Shown here: positions 1 to 12,250 of the stretch, one piece after another
Position numbering within the stretch: the first letter of the stretch is position 1
Layout: each line of letters begins with the position of its first letter
Origin: Tachypleus tridentatus
Lineage: Eukaryota; Arthropoda; Merostomata; Xiphosura; Limulidae
Direction of reading: 5' to 3'
NCBI RefSeq assembly: GCF_004210375.1
Contig: NC_134833.1
Location: 24,742,063-24,806,062 of the forward strand
DNA length: 64,000 nucleotides
Translations under genes and position numbers: made by a program
The notes under the pieces: generated by a model
What the model was told of the DNA's origin: nothing
Seen by the model: only the letters and a program-made list of their open reading frames with translations
Database searches by the model: none

Positions 1-399
1 ATGACTAAATATATTATTTTTCATTTAATAAAAACTGCATATACACTACGCCTGAAGTACTCAAAGAGCAAACATTCTGCATAAAACACTGAAATAAAAG
101 GCACATATGATGAAAAAAATTCGCATTAAACTCTAATTGAAAGCATTGACTTGCGTTACCCTGGCACATACAAGTCAAAAGCTAGATTTATTAGGTCATA
201 ATATATCACAGAGCAAAGTAGGCAGAGGAAATAGTAAATGTCAGAAATATTACACAATTAGTTGCGGATATAATTGTATTATATTGTATTCATATCAGCT
301 AGATAATAATATATAATTAGTCTCAAATATCATGATAACCTCACTTAGAAATATCTGACATGATATGAAATGGAATATGATATATCCCAGACATAATTT

Positions 400-1140
400 T
401 AAATATTACATCTAGAGAGGTGAAGCGTATGTCTGATACATGAGAATAAACACAATAACGAGATATTTATGTTACATCCAAAGAGGATGCTCAAAATAAC
501 AAGTAAATAGTTTGTCATAAAGTGTTACAAATAGCGACAGCAAGAGAAGTAACAGTAAATATCTAAACGAAATAAATCTTAACAAGTTGAGAAGTAGCAC
601 ATGATACTTGACTGAAGTATTAAAAAACACGATATTTTAAAAAGTGAAGGATAGTGTGTCATCAAAGTACTACTAAGTTTGTAAGCTAAAGAAGTGATAG
701 ATAATATGCTACATAATAAAGTTAAAGCTAGAGAAGTGAATGAATGGTGTGCTAAAGGCTAAATTTAAATGTTACAGAAATGATTAATGATGTACCACAG
801 ACTGTATTTAAATGCTAGAAAAGTGATGAATGATGTACCACAACTATATTCAAATGTTCGAGAAGTGATGAATGATATGCCACAGCCTAAATTTAAATGT
901 TAGAGAAGTGAATGAATTATATGCCACAGCCTAAATTTAAATATTAGAGAAGTGGTGAATGATATGTCACAGACTAAATTTAAATGTTAGATAAGTGGTG
1001 AATATTGTGCCATAAACTGAATTTAATTATTAGAGAAGTGATGAATGATATGCGACAGACTAACATAACTTAGAGAGGTATCACATGTTGTGTTTCGGAG
1101 ATAATACAAAAATATGATCGCTAAATAGATTGCAGGTGAA
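400..1140. repeat. Degenerate ~45-bp minisatellite, left part
   Basis: Units containing GAAGTGATGAATGATATGCC and ACAGACTAAATTTAAATG recur about every 45-60 bases, clearest from 700 to 1075, with many substitutions and indels. The same kind of repeat resumes after the Tc1 element at 2722, so the array was probably continuous before that insertion. Confidence 0.7.
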
Positions 1141-2719
1141 GAATGCCTTATAGGAGTCTTCACTCTCCTGTGCTAGTAATTAATTTCAGTTATTTTCGTA
1201 TGAAAGACATAACTCAAATGACAAAAAAATATTTATGATATTAATCTTAGTCCACTTTCCAAAGATTACAAATAGCAAAAGGTCCGTTGTTACTCACTTT
1301 AGTGATATAGCATAAAATAATATTGAAAACACATTACAAGAGTCTTCAGCTTCACGTCACTACCCTACTAAAGTAAATACAAGTGGCTGTATACAACTCT
1401 AAGAAATACCAAAGTATATTATAAAGACATACGAAAAAATACTTTAAGTCATATAAAGCCATTAGTATTGCTTTAAGTAGAGTATTTTGAAAGTTAAAAT
1501 TATGTTTACTGTTACTGAGAGACATGAGAAAAGAATTATTTACAGACCTAAGGAAGAAGTTTGTTCAGAAACATGGTTTTGGAGAAGGTTATAACTCAAT
1601 TTCAAAAGTTCTTACCTTGCCATCAATTATCGTTGTGAAGTAATAGATAGTACGTCACACTACCTCAACTTTACAAAGAGTAGGTCGTTATGAAAACGTC
1701 TATGCTCGAACAAGCAAAAATATCATCAAAAAAGTGATTGTGAAGCCAACAGTGACTCTGAAGGTGCTTCAGACTTCATTAACAACGACTAGAGCCACTG
1801 TACACACCTTGACAATATCACGTACCTTAACCCAGAAAAGACTTGTTTGTTAGGGTGTCAAGAAAGAAACCACTACTGACGAAGATGGATCTTAGATAAC
1901 GAATGGACTATCTCCGTAAACATTTCAATAATCCTTCAACAATGTGGAAGAAAATTCTATGGTCAGATGATAACAAAAAAGAAATTTTATAGGTTAAAAA
2001 ACAAACGTTATGTATGGTGGAAACCCAACACTTCTCATGACCCGAGAAATACAGAACCAACTGTCAACCATGGTGGTAAATCCATAATGCTGTAGGAATG
2101 GTTTTCTGCAGCTGACACACTGAAAAACGTGTACACATCCAAGGAATCATGAACAGTGCAAAATATATAAGGATGGTCGAAAAACTAAAACGCAGTCAAA
2201 AATTTACATTTCAAGAGAACAGTGTTTTCAAATACTCAAAGACAATCCAAGAATGATTTCAGAGAAACAAAAATAAAGTACTCGACCGTCAAAACAAAAG
2301 TCCAGATATAAATCTATTCAAAGATTTGTGGAGAGACTTGAAAATCGTTGTGAATCAAAGATATCCTTCTAACTTACAAGAACTAGAGAAAGCTGCAAGC
2401 AGCAGTGGCCAGAAACATCTCCAGAGCGTGTGAAGGGTTCATCCAGAACGAATTTTAGCTGTCACGGCTGTCAAAGGAGCTTAAACCAAATGTTAACTGC
2501 ATAATGATCTTAGTGGTTAAGACTTTTGCAACATGTGTTTGTAAGATTATTGTGTTATATCACTAAAGTGAATAACAATGCACCTTTTGTTCTTTTTTTA
2601 ATCATTAGAAACTTGTCTGAGATTAATATAATTAATATTTTTTGTCGTTAGAATTACGTCTTTAACAAGAAAATAAATGAGTACCAGTACAAAGGAGTAA
2701 GGACTTTTGTAAGGCACTG
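1141..2719 (+). mobile_element. Decayed Tc1/mariner-type DNA transposon
   Basis: About 1.58 kb, the usual Tc1 size. The right end (2605-2719) reads inward as CAGTGCCTTACAAAAG and aligns along about 110 bases with the left end (from 1141, AATGCCTTATAGGAGTC), so the long terminal inverted repeats are still recognisable. A TA dinucleotide follows the right end. Between them lies a broken transposase frame. It is non-autonomous now. Confidence 0.85.
1524..2493 (+). pseudogene. Tc1 transposase remnant
   Basis: The reading starts at ATG 1524 (RKELFTDLRKKF, the helix-turn-helix start typical of Tc1 transposases). It continues, with many stops and shifts, through [20 protein letters not shown] and PTVNHGG (catalytic-core strand region), FFSAADT, SPDINLF and LWRDLKIVVNQRYPS to KGA at about 2480. 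The order matches the DDE transposase of the Tc1 clade, which cuts and pastes its own element at TA sites. Too damaged to encode protein. Confidence 0.85.
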
Positions 2720-2721
2720 TA

Positions 2722-3130
2722 TTTCAGAAATGATATTATGCATAACAGCGAAAGAGTTAAAGTTTATTACATTACATAACATAATAACTATAGAGGTCAA
2801 GTTTATTATATTACATAACGTAACAGCTAAAGAGATAAAGTTTATTATATTGCATAACGTAATAACTATAGAGGTAAAGTTTATTATATTACATTACATA
2901 ATTTCCAAAGCAGTAAAACGTGTCAAACAGTGATAGGAAACAGAATAATTATAGAAGTGTCTCATAGCATCTCGTAGAAATACTAAATACGATAGCTGGA
3001 GAAGAGATGCATGATATTTTACAAATAAAATAAAAAAACTATAGAGATCACAGTTGTTATCTCATAGAATAATGCAAAAAAAGGAGTAACTTATCGTGTT
3101 ACAGACGTGATACAAAATACACTACAGCTT
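2722..3130. repeat. ~45-bp minisatellite, right part
   Basis: Units with AAAGTTTATTATATTACATAAC repeat about every 45 bases between 2750 and 2900, then decay. Because the period divides by three, the array gives a short repeating frame (FIILHN) at 2730-2933, which I regard as non-coding. Confidence 0.75.
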
Positions 3131-3139
3131 AATAGGTGA

Positions 3140-3414
3140 GCCCGGCATGGCCAGGTGGTTAAGGCGCTTGCTCGTAATTTGAGAGTCGCGAGTTCGAATA
3201 ACCCGTCGCACCAAACATGCTCACCCTTTCAGCCGTGGGGGCGTTATAATATGATAGTCAATTCCACTATTCGTTGGTAAAAGAGTAGCCTAAGAGTTGG
3301 CGGTGGGTGGTTATGACTCATTGCCTTCTCTCTAGTCTTATACTGTTAAATTAGGGACGGCTAGCGCAGATAGATCTCGTGTAGCTTTGCGCGTAATTAA
3401 AAACAAACAAACAA
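3140..3414 (+). mobile_element. SINE family A, full length
   Basis: Head GCCCGGCATGGCCAGG to tail AAACAAACAAAC. ACAGCTTAATAGGTGA on the left and ACAGCTAAAAGGTAA on the right look like a slightly diverged target-site duplication. Confidence 0.9.
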
Positions 3415-3750
3415 ACAGCTAAAAGGTAACGAAAATTTACGTGTTTATCTTGTTAACAAGAGTTTGATCAGGTTAAACTACCTTTGTAGTGATGCCATGT
3501 TTCCAAAGTACAAAGAGATCAAACATAAACCTATTTGTATTTCGCTTACTCCTAGAAAAAAGTGTGTGTTGCTGGCCGGTTGCCTTCCCCGTGATCAGTA
3601 ATTCCAAAGTTAGAACTGCGTCACAAACCCTTTGTTATTTTGCCATAAACAAAGTGTATCTGTATTCTGTATTTATGGCAAAACTATGAAGGTTGTCTAC
3701 CGTCATCTCTTATTGAGAACTACTAAAAACAAGAAGGCAGGCAGTTAACT
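3415..3750. other. Spacer without recognised feature
   Basis: Contains a 66-codon open frame on the plus strand (3489-3689) with no family resemblance or splice context that I can support. Confidence 0.4.
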
Positions 3751-4014
3751 GTTTGTTTGTTTTTGATTTCGCGCAAAGCTACACAAGGGTTATCTGCTAA
3801 TTTAGCAGTGTAAGACTAGAGGGAAGGCAACTAGTCATCACCACCCACCGTCAACTCTTGGGCTACCCTTTTACCAACGATTAATGGGATTGAAAGTAAC
3901 ATTATAACTCCCCCACGGCTGAATAGGCGAGCATGTTTGGTGTGATAGGGATTCGAACCTGTGACCCTCGGATTACAAGTCGAGCTAGGTAACTGTACCC
4001 ATCATTCAGACCAT
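3751..4014 (-). mobile_element. SINE family A, diverged
   Basis: Tail GTTTGTTTGTTTTTGATTTCGCGC at the low end, body intact, head mutated (GACCATACG instead of GGCCATGCCGGGCC). Confidence 0.88.
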
Positions 4015-6572
4015 ACGACGATAGACTGTCACTTATAAAACGCACCCACAGGTTAATATTATTACGGGAAATATTAGCTCAAGCAATAATTTAAAAAGAA
4101 TAATTTCTAAACGTGCAGAATAATACATAATAAAATAATCTGAAAAATTAGAACACGATCATAGGGTAGAAACTGAAAGCATGTTAAAAGGAAAAAAGTA
4201 ATAAAATATTATAAATATATAAATACAAATAAACGTAGGAATATTAATTAAAGTTATACACTCGTGTTTTAATTATAAATCTTATGGATTTAAGAGCAAT
4301 ATTAACTAAAAAAATGAAATTAAAGATAAAAAATAACGTGTATTAGTTTGTTTAGTGTATTAGATTTTATAATTTTTTTCTTTTTTTAGACCTGGAAAAT
4401 AAATGAAGTGTATTCAATATTAAAGATGTTTACTGGACTTTCGGTAAGCCTAATTAAATGCTCTGTAATCTGAAACTTTCTATACAAAATCTCTTGTATA
4501 ACTTTATCTCTTTCTCGGAACTTTAATTATTTTAGTAAGTCATTCTACACTGTTTTTTAGACTAGTATGAGTAAAGTTCCTAGGATTTGTTTCGTAAATG
4601 TTGATTTGTAAATAACATAGAAAACAAATTTTTAACATAAAATATTGGATCTTTTCACGACCATACTTTTGATCGAAGTCTTAATCTCGTGAATTTTTAT
4701 CACCTGTTCATTAGAGTTAGATAATAGTTAAGGTTATAAAATATTTATTTCATTGCTAGTGATAATTTTGTTAGTGTTTTATTATTTCATTTTGTTAACA
4801 GCATAATTGCATCACCTTTCTTGAAGTAGATGTTATTGGTTTTGTTATTATATGCTTTCCAAGAAGTTTTTTAAAAATATTAGATTTATTAAAATCAGTG
4901 ATATAATATTTCAGAGTGGGATATACATTATTAATATAGTTGTAAAAATACTGACATATCAGGGTTTTTTTCTGAAATTATATCTTCAGAAAATGATTAA
5001 AGTTTATAATTGGTTTTATTTGTTAATCACAAGTGTCATTTAGTTTTATATAATTATCTGTGAGTGTTCTGGTTTTAATGGCATTTTTTTAATTCTTTAA
5101 TTTTTGTCTTACATTGATATTTGTAAATAAACAATCCATCAGCTTTGAAAACACTAAATAATCTAATTGTTTTTAATTTTTTGTTATATTATGAATGTAA
5201 TCCACAACCTTATTTTCAAATGATTTATTAAACATTTCACAGCTGCTATATAATATTTAGATTAATTTATATTGTCTACTTGAACTATATTAAGGAATTT
5301 AATATTAGGAAAATAATGATAACTATTTACATCTTAACTAGTATAAACAAAATTCTGTGTTAATGTACAACTTGGATGTTACCAGTATAAAGTAAAGAGC
5401 ATAAGCCTTCTCAATGGTATTATTTATATAGGCTTGTATGTCGTTTCACATTATACATTAAACACATCGTTTCTATTACGGTCAGGATTAACATACCCTA
5501 AAGCTCGAGACCTATTGTTTAGATTTCTAAGTTGTTATTACATTTTTCATACAGGTGATTAAATTTTCAAACATTTGCTAGCCTGCAGAGTTTGTAGAAG
5601 ATACAAAAAAGTTAAATATGAAAATTTTACTGAAGTTGGCACACAAACACATATGCTATTGTTTCATTAGTATTAGAGGATAAATGTCTAACAACTTTAA
5701 TGCGGTCAAATTTTATAGTCATTGAAGTTGTATAACCTTTAGAGTTAATTATTTTCTGTCAGCTAACTGTGATACTTATTATATAATAATAATCATGAAC
5801 TTTTCTCATTCTGTCAAAGAACCTTGTAAAGTTAATGAGATTATTCTTCACTCATAATCAGCTTTACATTAAATATTATCGTTTACTCTAATTATTTGGT
5901 GGTGGCGAGACCTTGTTCTTCTAAGTACTTTGTTGTACCAGTTTTTCTGTTTCCATACTGAATTTGAGGACTTTCAGTTTCAAAACGTATTGTCTATTGT
6001 CCTCTCAATCGTTTAATAGTCTCATTGTATAAATATTTGTTTTCGAAAATGCATTTATATTCTTTTAATTTTAAATCTACAAGGGTATCAAACTTTGCTG
6101 TCGACTAATTTGGATTTTGCATTAAACCAAATATATACATTCATTTAATATGCCACCTATGATATCTCTTCTTACATACATGTCTATACTATCGTATAAA
6201 AAATCAAATAACTAAAGAAGATGTCTGATAAGTAATAGGAAATATGTTTCATAATTTATAATTAATAAATCGTCTAAGTACCTTGATTTTTTTATTCATC
6301 AGGTCTGATATCCTCGATATTTTTCTCTACCAAAAATCAATTAAGTTTGAAAAAACTAGTCAAAAAGTAATGTAACAAATCAAGACATTTTCTTTTTTAA
6401 TAACTTGTTTTCAAAATTAACACTAGTTGACTGCCGACCATGAAAAATAACACCATACTGACCCTTGCAGTTTTTCTCTCTTTTTGCACAACGGCCACAG
6501 AACAAAAACAATGAGTTTCAAAGTTGGTAGTGAGAGTTATTTCAGAGATGTTGGTATTGCGGAGAAATAGAA
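4015..6572. other. AT-rich DNA without recognised genes
   Basis: Very AT-rich on both strands with no repeat family seen elsewhere in the window. The only ORF over 60 codons (4852-5043) is low-complexity Ile/Lys/Phe and is likely chance. May be intronic or intergenic. Confidence 0.5.
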
Positions 6573-6704
6573 CCTTGTTCTACTTGTTTTTAATTAAGCA
6601 CAAAGCTACTCAATAGGCTATCTGTGCTCTGCCCACCACGGGTATCGAAACACGGTTTTTAGCGTTGTAAGTCCGCGGACATACCGCTGAGTCACTGGTG
6701 GGCA
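6573..6704 (-). mobile_element. SINE family B with target-site duplication
   Basis: A 132-bp element flanked by AGAAATAGAA at 6563-6572 and 6705-6714. Its head, read on the minus strand, has a tRNA-like start and TTACAACGCTAAAAACCG. Its 3' part (AGATAGCC...GTAGCTTTGTGCTTAATT) resembles the tail of family A. Confidence 0.88.
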
Positions 6705-7154
6705 AGAAATAGAAAGAGAACCCAGCGTACACTTTGTAAACAAAACTCTTTCAAAAAATACTGTAAAAGTAAGGTAATTTAAACCTTGAATAAAAGATCG
6801 AATAAAAACTGTACTGTGTTATGCAAAAAATATTAATTGATCATCAATGATTTTGGACAGTTTTCCATATCCTCTTCTAACTTTAATTTCTCTAACGCAT
6901 ATACAGATTTAAGCATAAATTAATTTGTTTTGTAGAAAATGAATTAATATTTAATTTATATTTTTTTTACTGCTAAACATTACACATAATTTACTGCAAC
7001 TATAAACGCGGTATCATTGAGACAATATTAATAGAATATCTAATGAAGAAAATTTGTGTGGGTGTGTGTATTTATATATCTAATGAAGAATATGTAAAGT
7101 TAAGAAATAAATCTGATTAACTCATATCGTTGTAAATCACCACCTTTTGGTAAA

Positions 7155-7480
7155 AAAAATATATATACACACACATATTCTTCATTATATATATATATAC
7201 ATAATGTTTGTTTGTTTTTGAATTTTGCACAAAGCTACTCAAAGGCTATCTGTGCTAGCCGTCCCTAATTTAGCAGTGTAAGAATAGAGGGAAGGAAGCT
7301 TGTCATCACCACCCACCGCCAACTCTTGGGCTATTCTTTTACCAACGAATAGTGGGATTGACCGTCACTTATAACGCCCCCACGGCTGGGAGGGCGAGCG
7401 TGTTTGGCGCGATGGGGATACGAACTCGCGACCCTCAGAGCCTATATATATAATGAAGAATATGTGTGTGCGCGTGTGTA
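7155..7480. repeat. Inverted-repeat arms flanking a SINE
   Basis: 7155-7198 (ACACACACATATTCTTCATT plus TA repeats) is the reverse complement of 7441-7480 (AATGAAGAATATGTGTGTG). The SINE at 7206-7440 sits between the arms, so it apparently landed in the TA-rich loop of a pre-existing palindrome. A third half-copy of AATGAAGAATATG lies near 7083. Confidence 0.75.
7206..7440 (-). mobile_element. SINE family A, head truncated
   Basis: Tail at the low end, body complete to the GCGACCCTCAGA region; the terminal head (GGCCATGCCGGG) is missing. Inserted in (TA)n. Confidence 0.9.
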
Positions 7481-7590
7481 TTTTTTTCTTATTTATTGTG
7501 GCAGAAGCTTTTTTAAAAATATATTTTTTATTGTAACAAAGATTGTGAATTTCAGTACTCTCGTAAATTTTCCTCAAAATTTAACCAAAC

Positions 7591-7836
7591 CTGAACAAAA
7601 GATCCCTTCTGGCTAGTTTCGTCAAAGAAAAAAACAACGTATGTTGACAACATGTATTCCGTTGGTTCTCCAAAAGGTAAGAGTTTACTCTGCAACGTTT
7701 TTTCATCAAGATTGATCACTTCTTCCAAATAAACAATCGTGGTTGTAATTCCAGCTTCTTGAAGTCTAACAGTGATACAGTCGTAGTAAGAGACTTCTGT
7801 ACCTTTGTTGAGAGAAAAGATAACCTCAGTCATAAA
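7591..7836 (-). CDS. Candidate coding exon B of an unrecognised gene
   Basis: An open frame of 82 codons begins directly after a good acceptor (TTTTTACCTTCATTTCAG) and could end at CAG|GTTTGG, a weaker donor. The translation (VSYYDCITVRLQEAGI..., YMLSTYVVFFFDE) has balanced amino-acid use unlike the AT-rich surroundings. It weakly recalls alternating strands and helices of ligand-binding receptor ectodomains such as iGluR/IR N-terminal domains, but no motif confirms that. Its frame does not join exon A unless one base near 7830 is extra; with that change the junction reads IYDEVIF. Confidence 0.45.
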
Positions 7837-8005
7837 CTGAAATGAAGGTAAAAACAAATGGACGGCAATGGAGGAAAGCTTGCACCTTTTTAAAGTATCT
7901 TCTATTCACTTTCTGTATAAGTTTGTCGTAAAACAACGTAAATATACATATCTTCTGTTATCAAAGTAGCTATAAACCCAACTATATTCAAAATGAGAAA
8001 CTTAC

Positions 8006-8134
8006 TAATTTTGTTTGATAGTAGTAAAGTCACATGATCGAGTCGAAGAAGTTGAGCTAGGTCCACAACGACTTCTGTTTGAGGTCCTAAAATATTCTGA
8101 TTGTTGTGTTTATTAGCTACCACTGTCGACGGTT
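8006..8134 (-). CDS. Candidate coding exon A of the same unrecognised gene
   Basis: 129 bp in phase 1 at both ends, between an acceptor (ACTATTCCCTCCAG) and a strong donor (A|GTAAGTTT). It encodes PSTVVANKHNNQNILGPQ then TEVVVDLAQLLRLDHVTLLL, the second part resembling a helix-then-strand unit. It lies 169 bp upstream of exon B on the same strand. Function unknown. Confidence 0.45.
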
Positions 8135-8252
8135 CTGGAGGGAATAGTTTAAAAATTAAATTTAACATTATTTGATTTATCATTGATAATTCAATCGTTA
8201 TGGTTATTCAAGATGAAAACGGAATTCCCTTCCATTGAAAACATTGTGTAAT

Positions 8253-8477
8253 GGTTTGGTTTGATTTGAATTTCGCGCAAAGATACACGATGGCTATTCG
8301 CGCTAGCCGTCTAATGTAGCAGTGTAAAACTAGAGGGAAGGCACCTAGTCATCAACACCAAACGGCAACTCTTGGGCTATTATTTTACCAACGAATAGTG
8401 GAGTTGACGGTAACATTATAACGCCCCAAAGGGTGAAAGGGCGAGCATGATTGGTGTGAAAGGTATTTAAACGAACT
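8253..8477 (-). mobile_element. SINE family A, diverged, head truncated
   Basis: GGTTTGATTTGAATTTCGCGCAA tail and body to GCATGATTGGTGTGA; the tRNA-like head is lost. Confidence 0.85.
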
Positions 8478-8630
8478 TGAAACGTAATCATGTCATAAAT
8501 TCCAAGTTGCGCTTATTAGTCCAGGCTATAATTTAGCAGCCAAATCTTGTGCAAGTTGTAAAATATAGTAGTAAAAAAACTATGTAAAATAATAAAAATA
8601 GATAACATAATCATTCATTAAGAATGTTTC

Positions 8631-8661
8631 AAAGGGTTAACTAATTCATAGTTAACCCTTT
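8631..8661. repeat. Short perfect palindrome
   Basis: 13-bp arms AAAGGGTTAACTA and TAGTTAACCCTTT around a 5-base loop. No family assignment. Confidence 0.8.
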
Positions 8662-8975
8662 AACAACGACCATCATGAATTCATGCTGCTATTTACAGCA
8701 TTCCCGCTGTTTAGGTTTTAATCTCATTATTTCTTGGTAGCGATAATTATAAAACTTCAGAAGTAGTATAGTAATAATAAAATTACTAATAAAAACAAAA
8801 AAAACTTCGTCTAAACTTGATAGGGAACAGTCAAACACATAGTAATAATTAGTATAAATAAATAAAAATATTTATTTGGATAGATACATTATAACCGGAT
8901 CTAAAGCACATTCTTTTAACATAAATTATTCTTCTATCAAAGAATTAACCTAATCAGTTCTCTTTTATCAAGATC

Positions 8976-9246
8976 GGCCCGGCTTGGCCAGGTGGGTTAA
9001 GGCGTTTGACTCGTAATCTGAGGGACGCGGGTTCGAATCCCAGTCCCACCAAACATGCTCGCCCTTACAGCCGTGGGGGTGTTATTATGTTACGGTCAAT
9101 ACAACTCTCTGTTAGTAAAAGACTAGCCCAAGTATTGGCGGCTGGTGGTGATGACTAACTGCATTCCCTCTAGTCTTACACTGCTAAATTCGGGACGCCT
9201 AGCACAGATAGCCCTCGTGGAGCTTTGCGCGAAATTCAAACCAATT
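8976..9246 (+). mobile_element. SINE family A, near full length
   Basis: Head GGCCCGGCTTGGCCAGG, box-B-like GGTTCGAATCCC, body and tail GCGCGAAATTCAAACC. Confidence 0.9.
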
Positions 9247-9833
9247 CAACATAAGAACTGAAACCTGGTGGTTTGGTTTAATTATAGCCACCAAACCTAA
9301 CTGGTACAGACCCATTAACTTGCTGGTTGGTTTCATAATAGTCACTAAATCTTAAATTACTCTCCACTATCTGCTTGTTGATTTAATTATAGCTACTAAC
9401 ACAAATCGTAAGCATTTCAATTTGCGAAGTTGATTTAATAAAAACTTACTTAAAGCCAATTTCAACAGTTAAATCTCTCATTTTGATTTAGTTATGCATA
9501 TTAAACCTCAAGTTAAACACTTCAGTCTGCTAATTTGGTAAGGCGGTGACCACTCTAGATCTCATATATTACATTCATGAATAATATACATTAGAAAAAT
9601 GTCTCCAACAGGGAAAACAGATCATTATAATTCACTAGTAATTGAAGTTGTTAAAACTATATTTAATTTATCCTAACTGTATGCCAATTATACTTGTTAG
9701 CCTTCTCTTTGAACTTAAGAACATTACAAATATTATCAAAATACATATATGTATTTATATTGATATCCTTTTCAATTATTTTAATTTCTAAATCTAAATA
9801 ATATGCTTATATATACACACAAACATACAGATG
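9247..9833. other. AT-rich spacer
   Basis: A loose direct repeat (GGTTTAATTATAGCCACCAAACC and relatives) recurs about every 70 bases from 9270 to 9400. Nothing else recognised. Confidence 0.4.
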
Positions 9834-10215
9834 TGGGACGTTGTGAGCTTGAGCACCCACATCTCGAGCTCTTATTTCTAATTTCTATTATTATAACTTA
9901 TTTATTTTATTCCTTTAGTTTATTTCATTTCTTTACGTGAGATTGGCAAATGGAGGTTAAAACTTATAGACGGTGTATCCCCACAGAAATGTGGGTCCTA
10001 TCTCCTCAGTCACCTCCAAAACCTGGAGTACATTCTATATCCCACAGTACAGTCTGTATACCTTGGGATCCTTTCCATTAGTGCTGAGTTTTTCTTTTAT
10101 TTTTGTTTCGGCTTATTTTGTTTATAGTAAACTAACACTAGTCAGAAGTTTGTATTTGCTGTTTTTAACACAGTCCTTCCTTTTGATTTTGTTTTATTTT
10201 ACTTAACTCTTATTG
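9834..10215 (+). repeat. Dispersed repeat family C, copy 1
   Basis: Shares with four other loci the blocks GAGCACCCACATCTC, TGGAGGTTAA...AGACGGTGTATCCCCAC, AATGTGGGTCCTA, CACCTCCAAAACCTGG, and a T-rich 3' part ending ACACAGTCCTTCC. A 77-codon frame at 9973-10206 lies wholly inside it and is not shared intact by the other copies. Confidence 0.85.
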
Positions 10216-11598
10216 TTAATATACTCTTTAAACATATATATATAAATATATAGTATTTAGAAATACTACTACCACAAAAGAAAATTGAAAGATAAATTAC
10301 AGATGAAAAATAAAAAAAATTATAATCTTCATATTTAGTACAACAGAAACTCAGTAAATGTGCTTCAATTCAGCAAATAGTTAATATTTCCTGTTAATAA
10401 TTTTTCACAACAGTCAAATTTATGACAAAAAAGATGTATTTGGGATAGGATCACATCTAGAGCCGACTATGAATGTTTATTTCTAGCACTTGACCTATTG
10501 AATTTAAACACGTGCGCTAGAGGTTTGCTGGTGATACGTTTCTAGTATTTTATATTAAAGGATATGTATCTAATTTTTTGTGATGCTTCAACATTCAAAT
10601 AATTGCATAAAATTTACCTAATAAACAGAAGACAAAGATAAATTATATTTTGTTACGTATTATAATTTATCTCGGACGAGTCTCCAATTTAATGTGTTAC
10701 GTAGGTTACGTCTTACAATTTTAAACATCCGGAAATTTAAATTTAGAAGTAAACGGAATGTCGATATGTATTAAATTTATGACATTTGCTAACAAGATGG
10801 ATAAACACAATTTTCTTTCTTAATATAATTTAATATACAAGCAATAATACAATTTATAAACTCTCAAACAACATTCAGTCTTCTGTCTGGTCTGGAACTG
10901 AATATTTTATCGACGATCCAGGTCCACGACAAGCATATTAATTTTGAATTAATATTATTACACTTCGCTTAAACTAGCTTATTGTCTATACTTGGCTGGT
11001 CTCATGCCTCTTACTAGTTGACTTTTTACCGAAGAAGATATTTAATGTCCTCGTAGAAATACTAACGTTCGAAGTCAATTCACTGAAGTTAAACAGTTTG
11101 TAATATTCAAAAACTATAAACGTTCCTGGTCAAATGTCTGTAGTTTCACTATTAAAAAGCGTTTATTACAATTATTGCTCCTGAGGTCTGTATTATATTG
11201 ACTGTAGCAGGTCAATCAGTACTCTAAAACTGTCCCTTTGTGTGTATTGCGATGCCTAGCTTTTACACTCATTAAGCGAGTTTCTCGAAAATTTACTTGG
11301 CAACAATATTGAAAGATAAGCTAGTGCTTTCGTAAAACGCATATTGTTGATTCTTGTACTTGGAATATTTTACAAAGTTAGAGAATGGGCAGGACTTGAG
11401 CAATACGCATTTTAACACTATGAGTTATACGCATTTTTAAATATATATTTAACTGAAACAAATATTAAAATAAATAAATGATAGTAAATCCGTTATACTT
11501 TCCCAAATATCCAAATTAGGTGGCTGAATAATCAATTTACTGTGTATACCGAAATGAGACATTTACTAACCTGGACACTCGTTTTAACACACAATTAC
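10216..11598. other. AT-rich DNA without recognised features
   Basis: No ORF, splice pair or repeat family recognised. Confidence 0.4.
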
Positions 11599-11845
11599 GG
11601 GCCTGGCATGGCCTGGTTGTTAGGTCACTCGACTCACAATCCTGTTATCGAACACCCTTTCAGCCTTGGATGAGCTCTAACATCACGGTCAATCAAACTC
11701 TTCATTGTAAAAGAACTACCGAAAAGTTGACGGAGGGTGGTGTGCACTATTTGTTTTCCCTCTAGTCTATCACTCAAAATTAGGAACGGCTAGAGCAGAC
11801 AGCCCTTGAGTAACTTTGCACGAAATTCAACAAACAAATCAAACA
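11599..11845 (+). mobile_element. SINE family A, diverged
   Basis: Head GGCCTGGCATGGCCTGG, shortened box-B region, body and tail CACGAAATTCAACAAACAAATC. Confidence 0.85.
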
Positions 11846-12164
11846 CAATTTTTTATAAAAGCCTTCTAATCAGACCTTACAGCATGTGTTCTATCTCTAT
11901 CCACCTTAAAACTGCTTTTTTCAAAGCTTTTAGAAAACAATGGTTATTTCTCGAATTTTTCTGGAAAAGGTGTCACATAAGTTTCTGCCAAGCGAGCCGC
12001 GCCGTTAAGAATGCTGTTTCACGATTTGTGTTTATTCTAGTTCTTTCATACTTGTGAACACACTCAATCTCCTCAAAACTCCAATATTCAGAAATTGAAA
12101 TTAAAAAATGTACAAACGTATTTAATCGGAGGATATAACTTGTATTTTGTAATAAACAGAAACT

Positions 12165-12250
12165 ACATGTGGGCTATCTGCGCTCTGTCTGAAACTGAGA
12201 AGTGAATCCCGCATTTTAAGTTCGAAATCTTACTGCTGTTCCACAGAAGA
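12165..12250 (-). mobile_element. SINE family B fragment
   Basis: GGGCTATCTGCGCTCTGTC...GAATCCCGCATTTTAAG...CTTACTGCTGTTCCAC aligns in order with family B; strongly diverged. Confidence 0.6.

Noticed and set aside
2730-2933. 67-codon repetitive ORF (FIILHN units) as a repeat protein
   Set aside because: It follows from a 45-bp minisatellite whose period divides by three; flanking units are not in frame.
3140-3220. tRNA gene at the SINE heads
   Set aside because: Each tRNA-like stretch continues into the SINE body and lacks a proper acceptor stem; the copies are dispersed SINEs, not tRNA genes.
9973-10206. 77-codon hydrophobic ORF as a membrane protein
   Set aside because: It lies inside repeat family C and is not preserved in the other copies; hydrophobicity comes from T-rich sequence.
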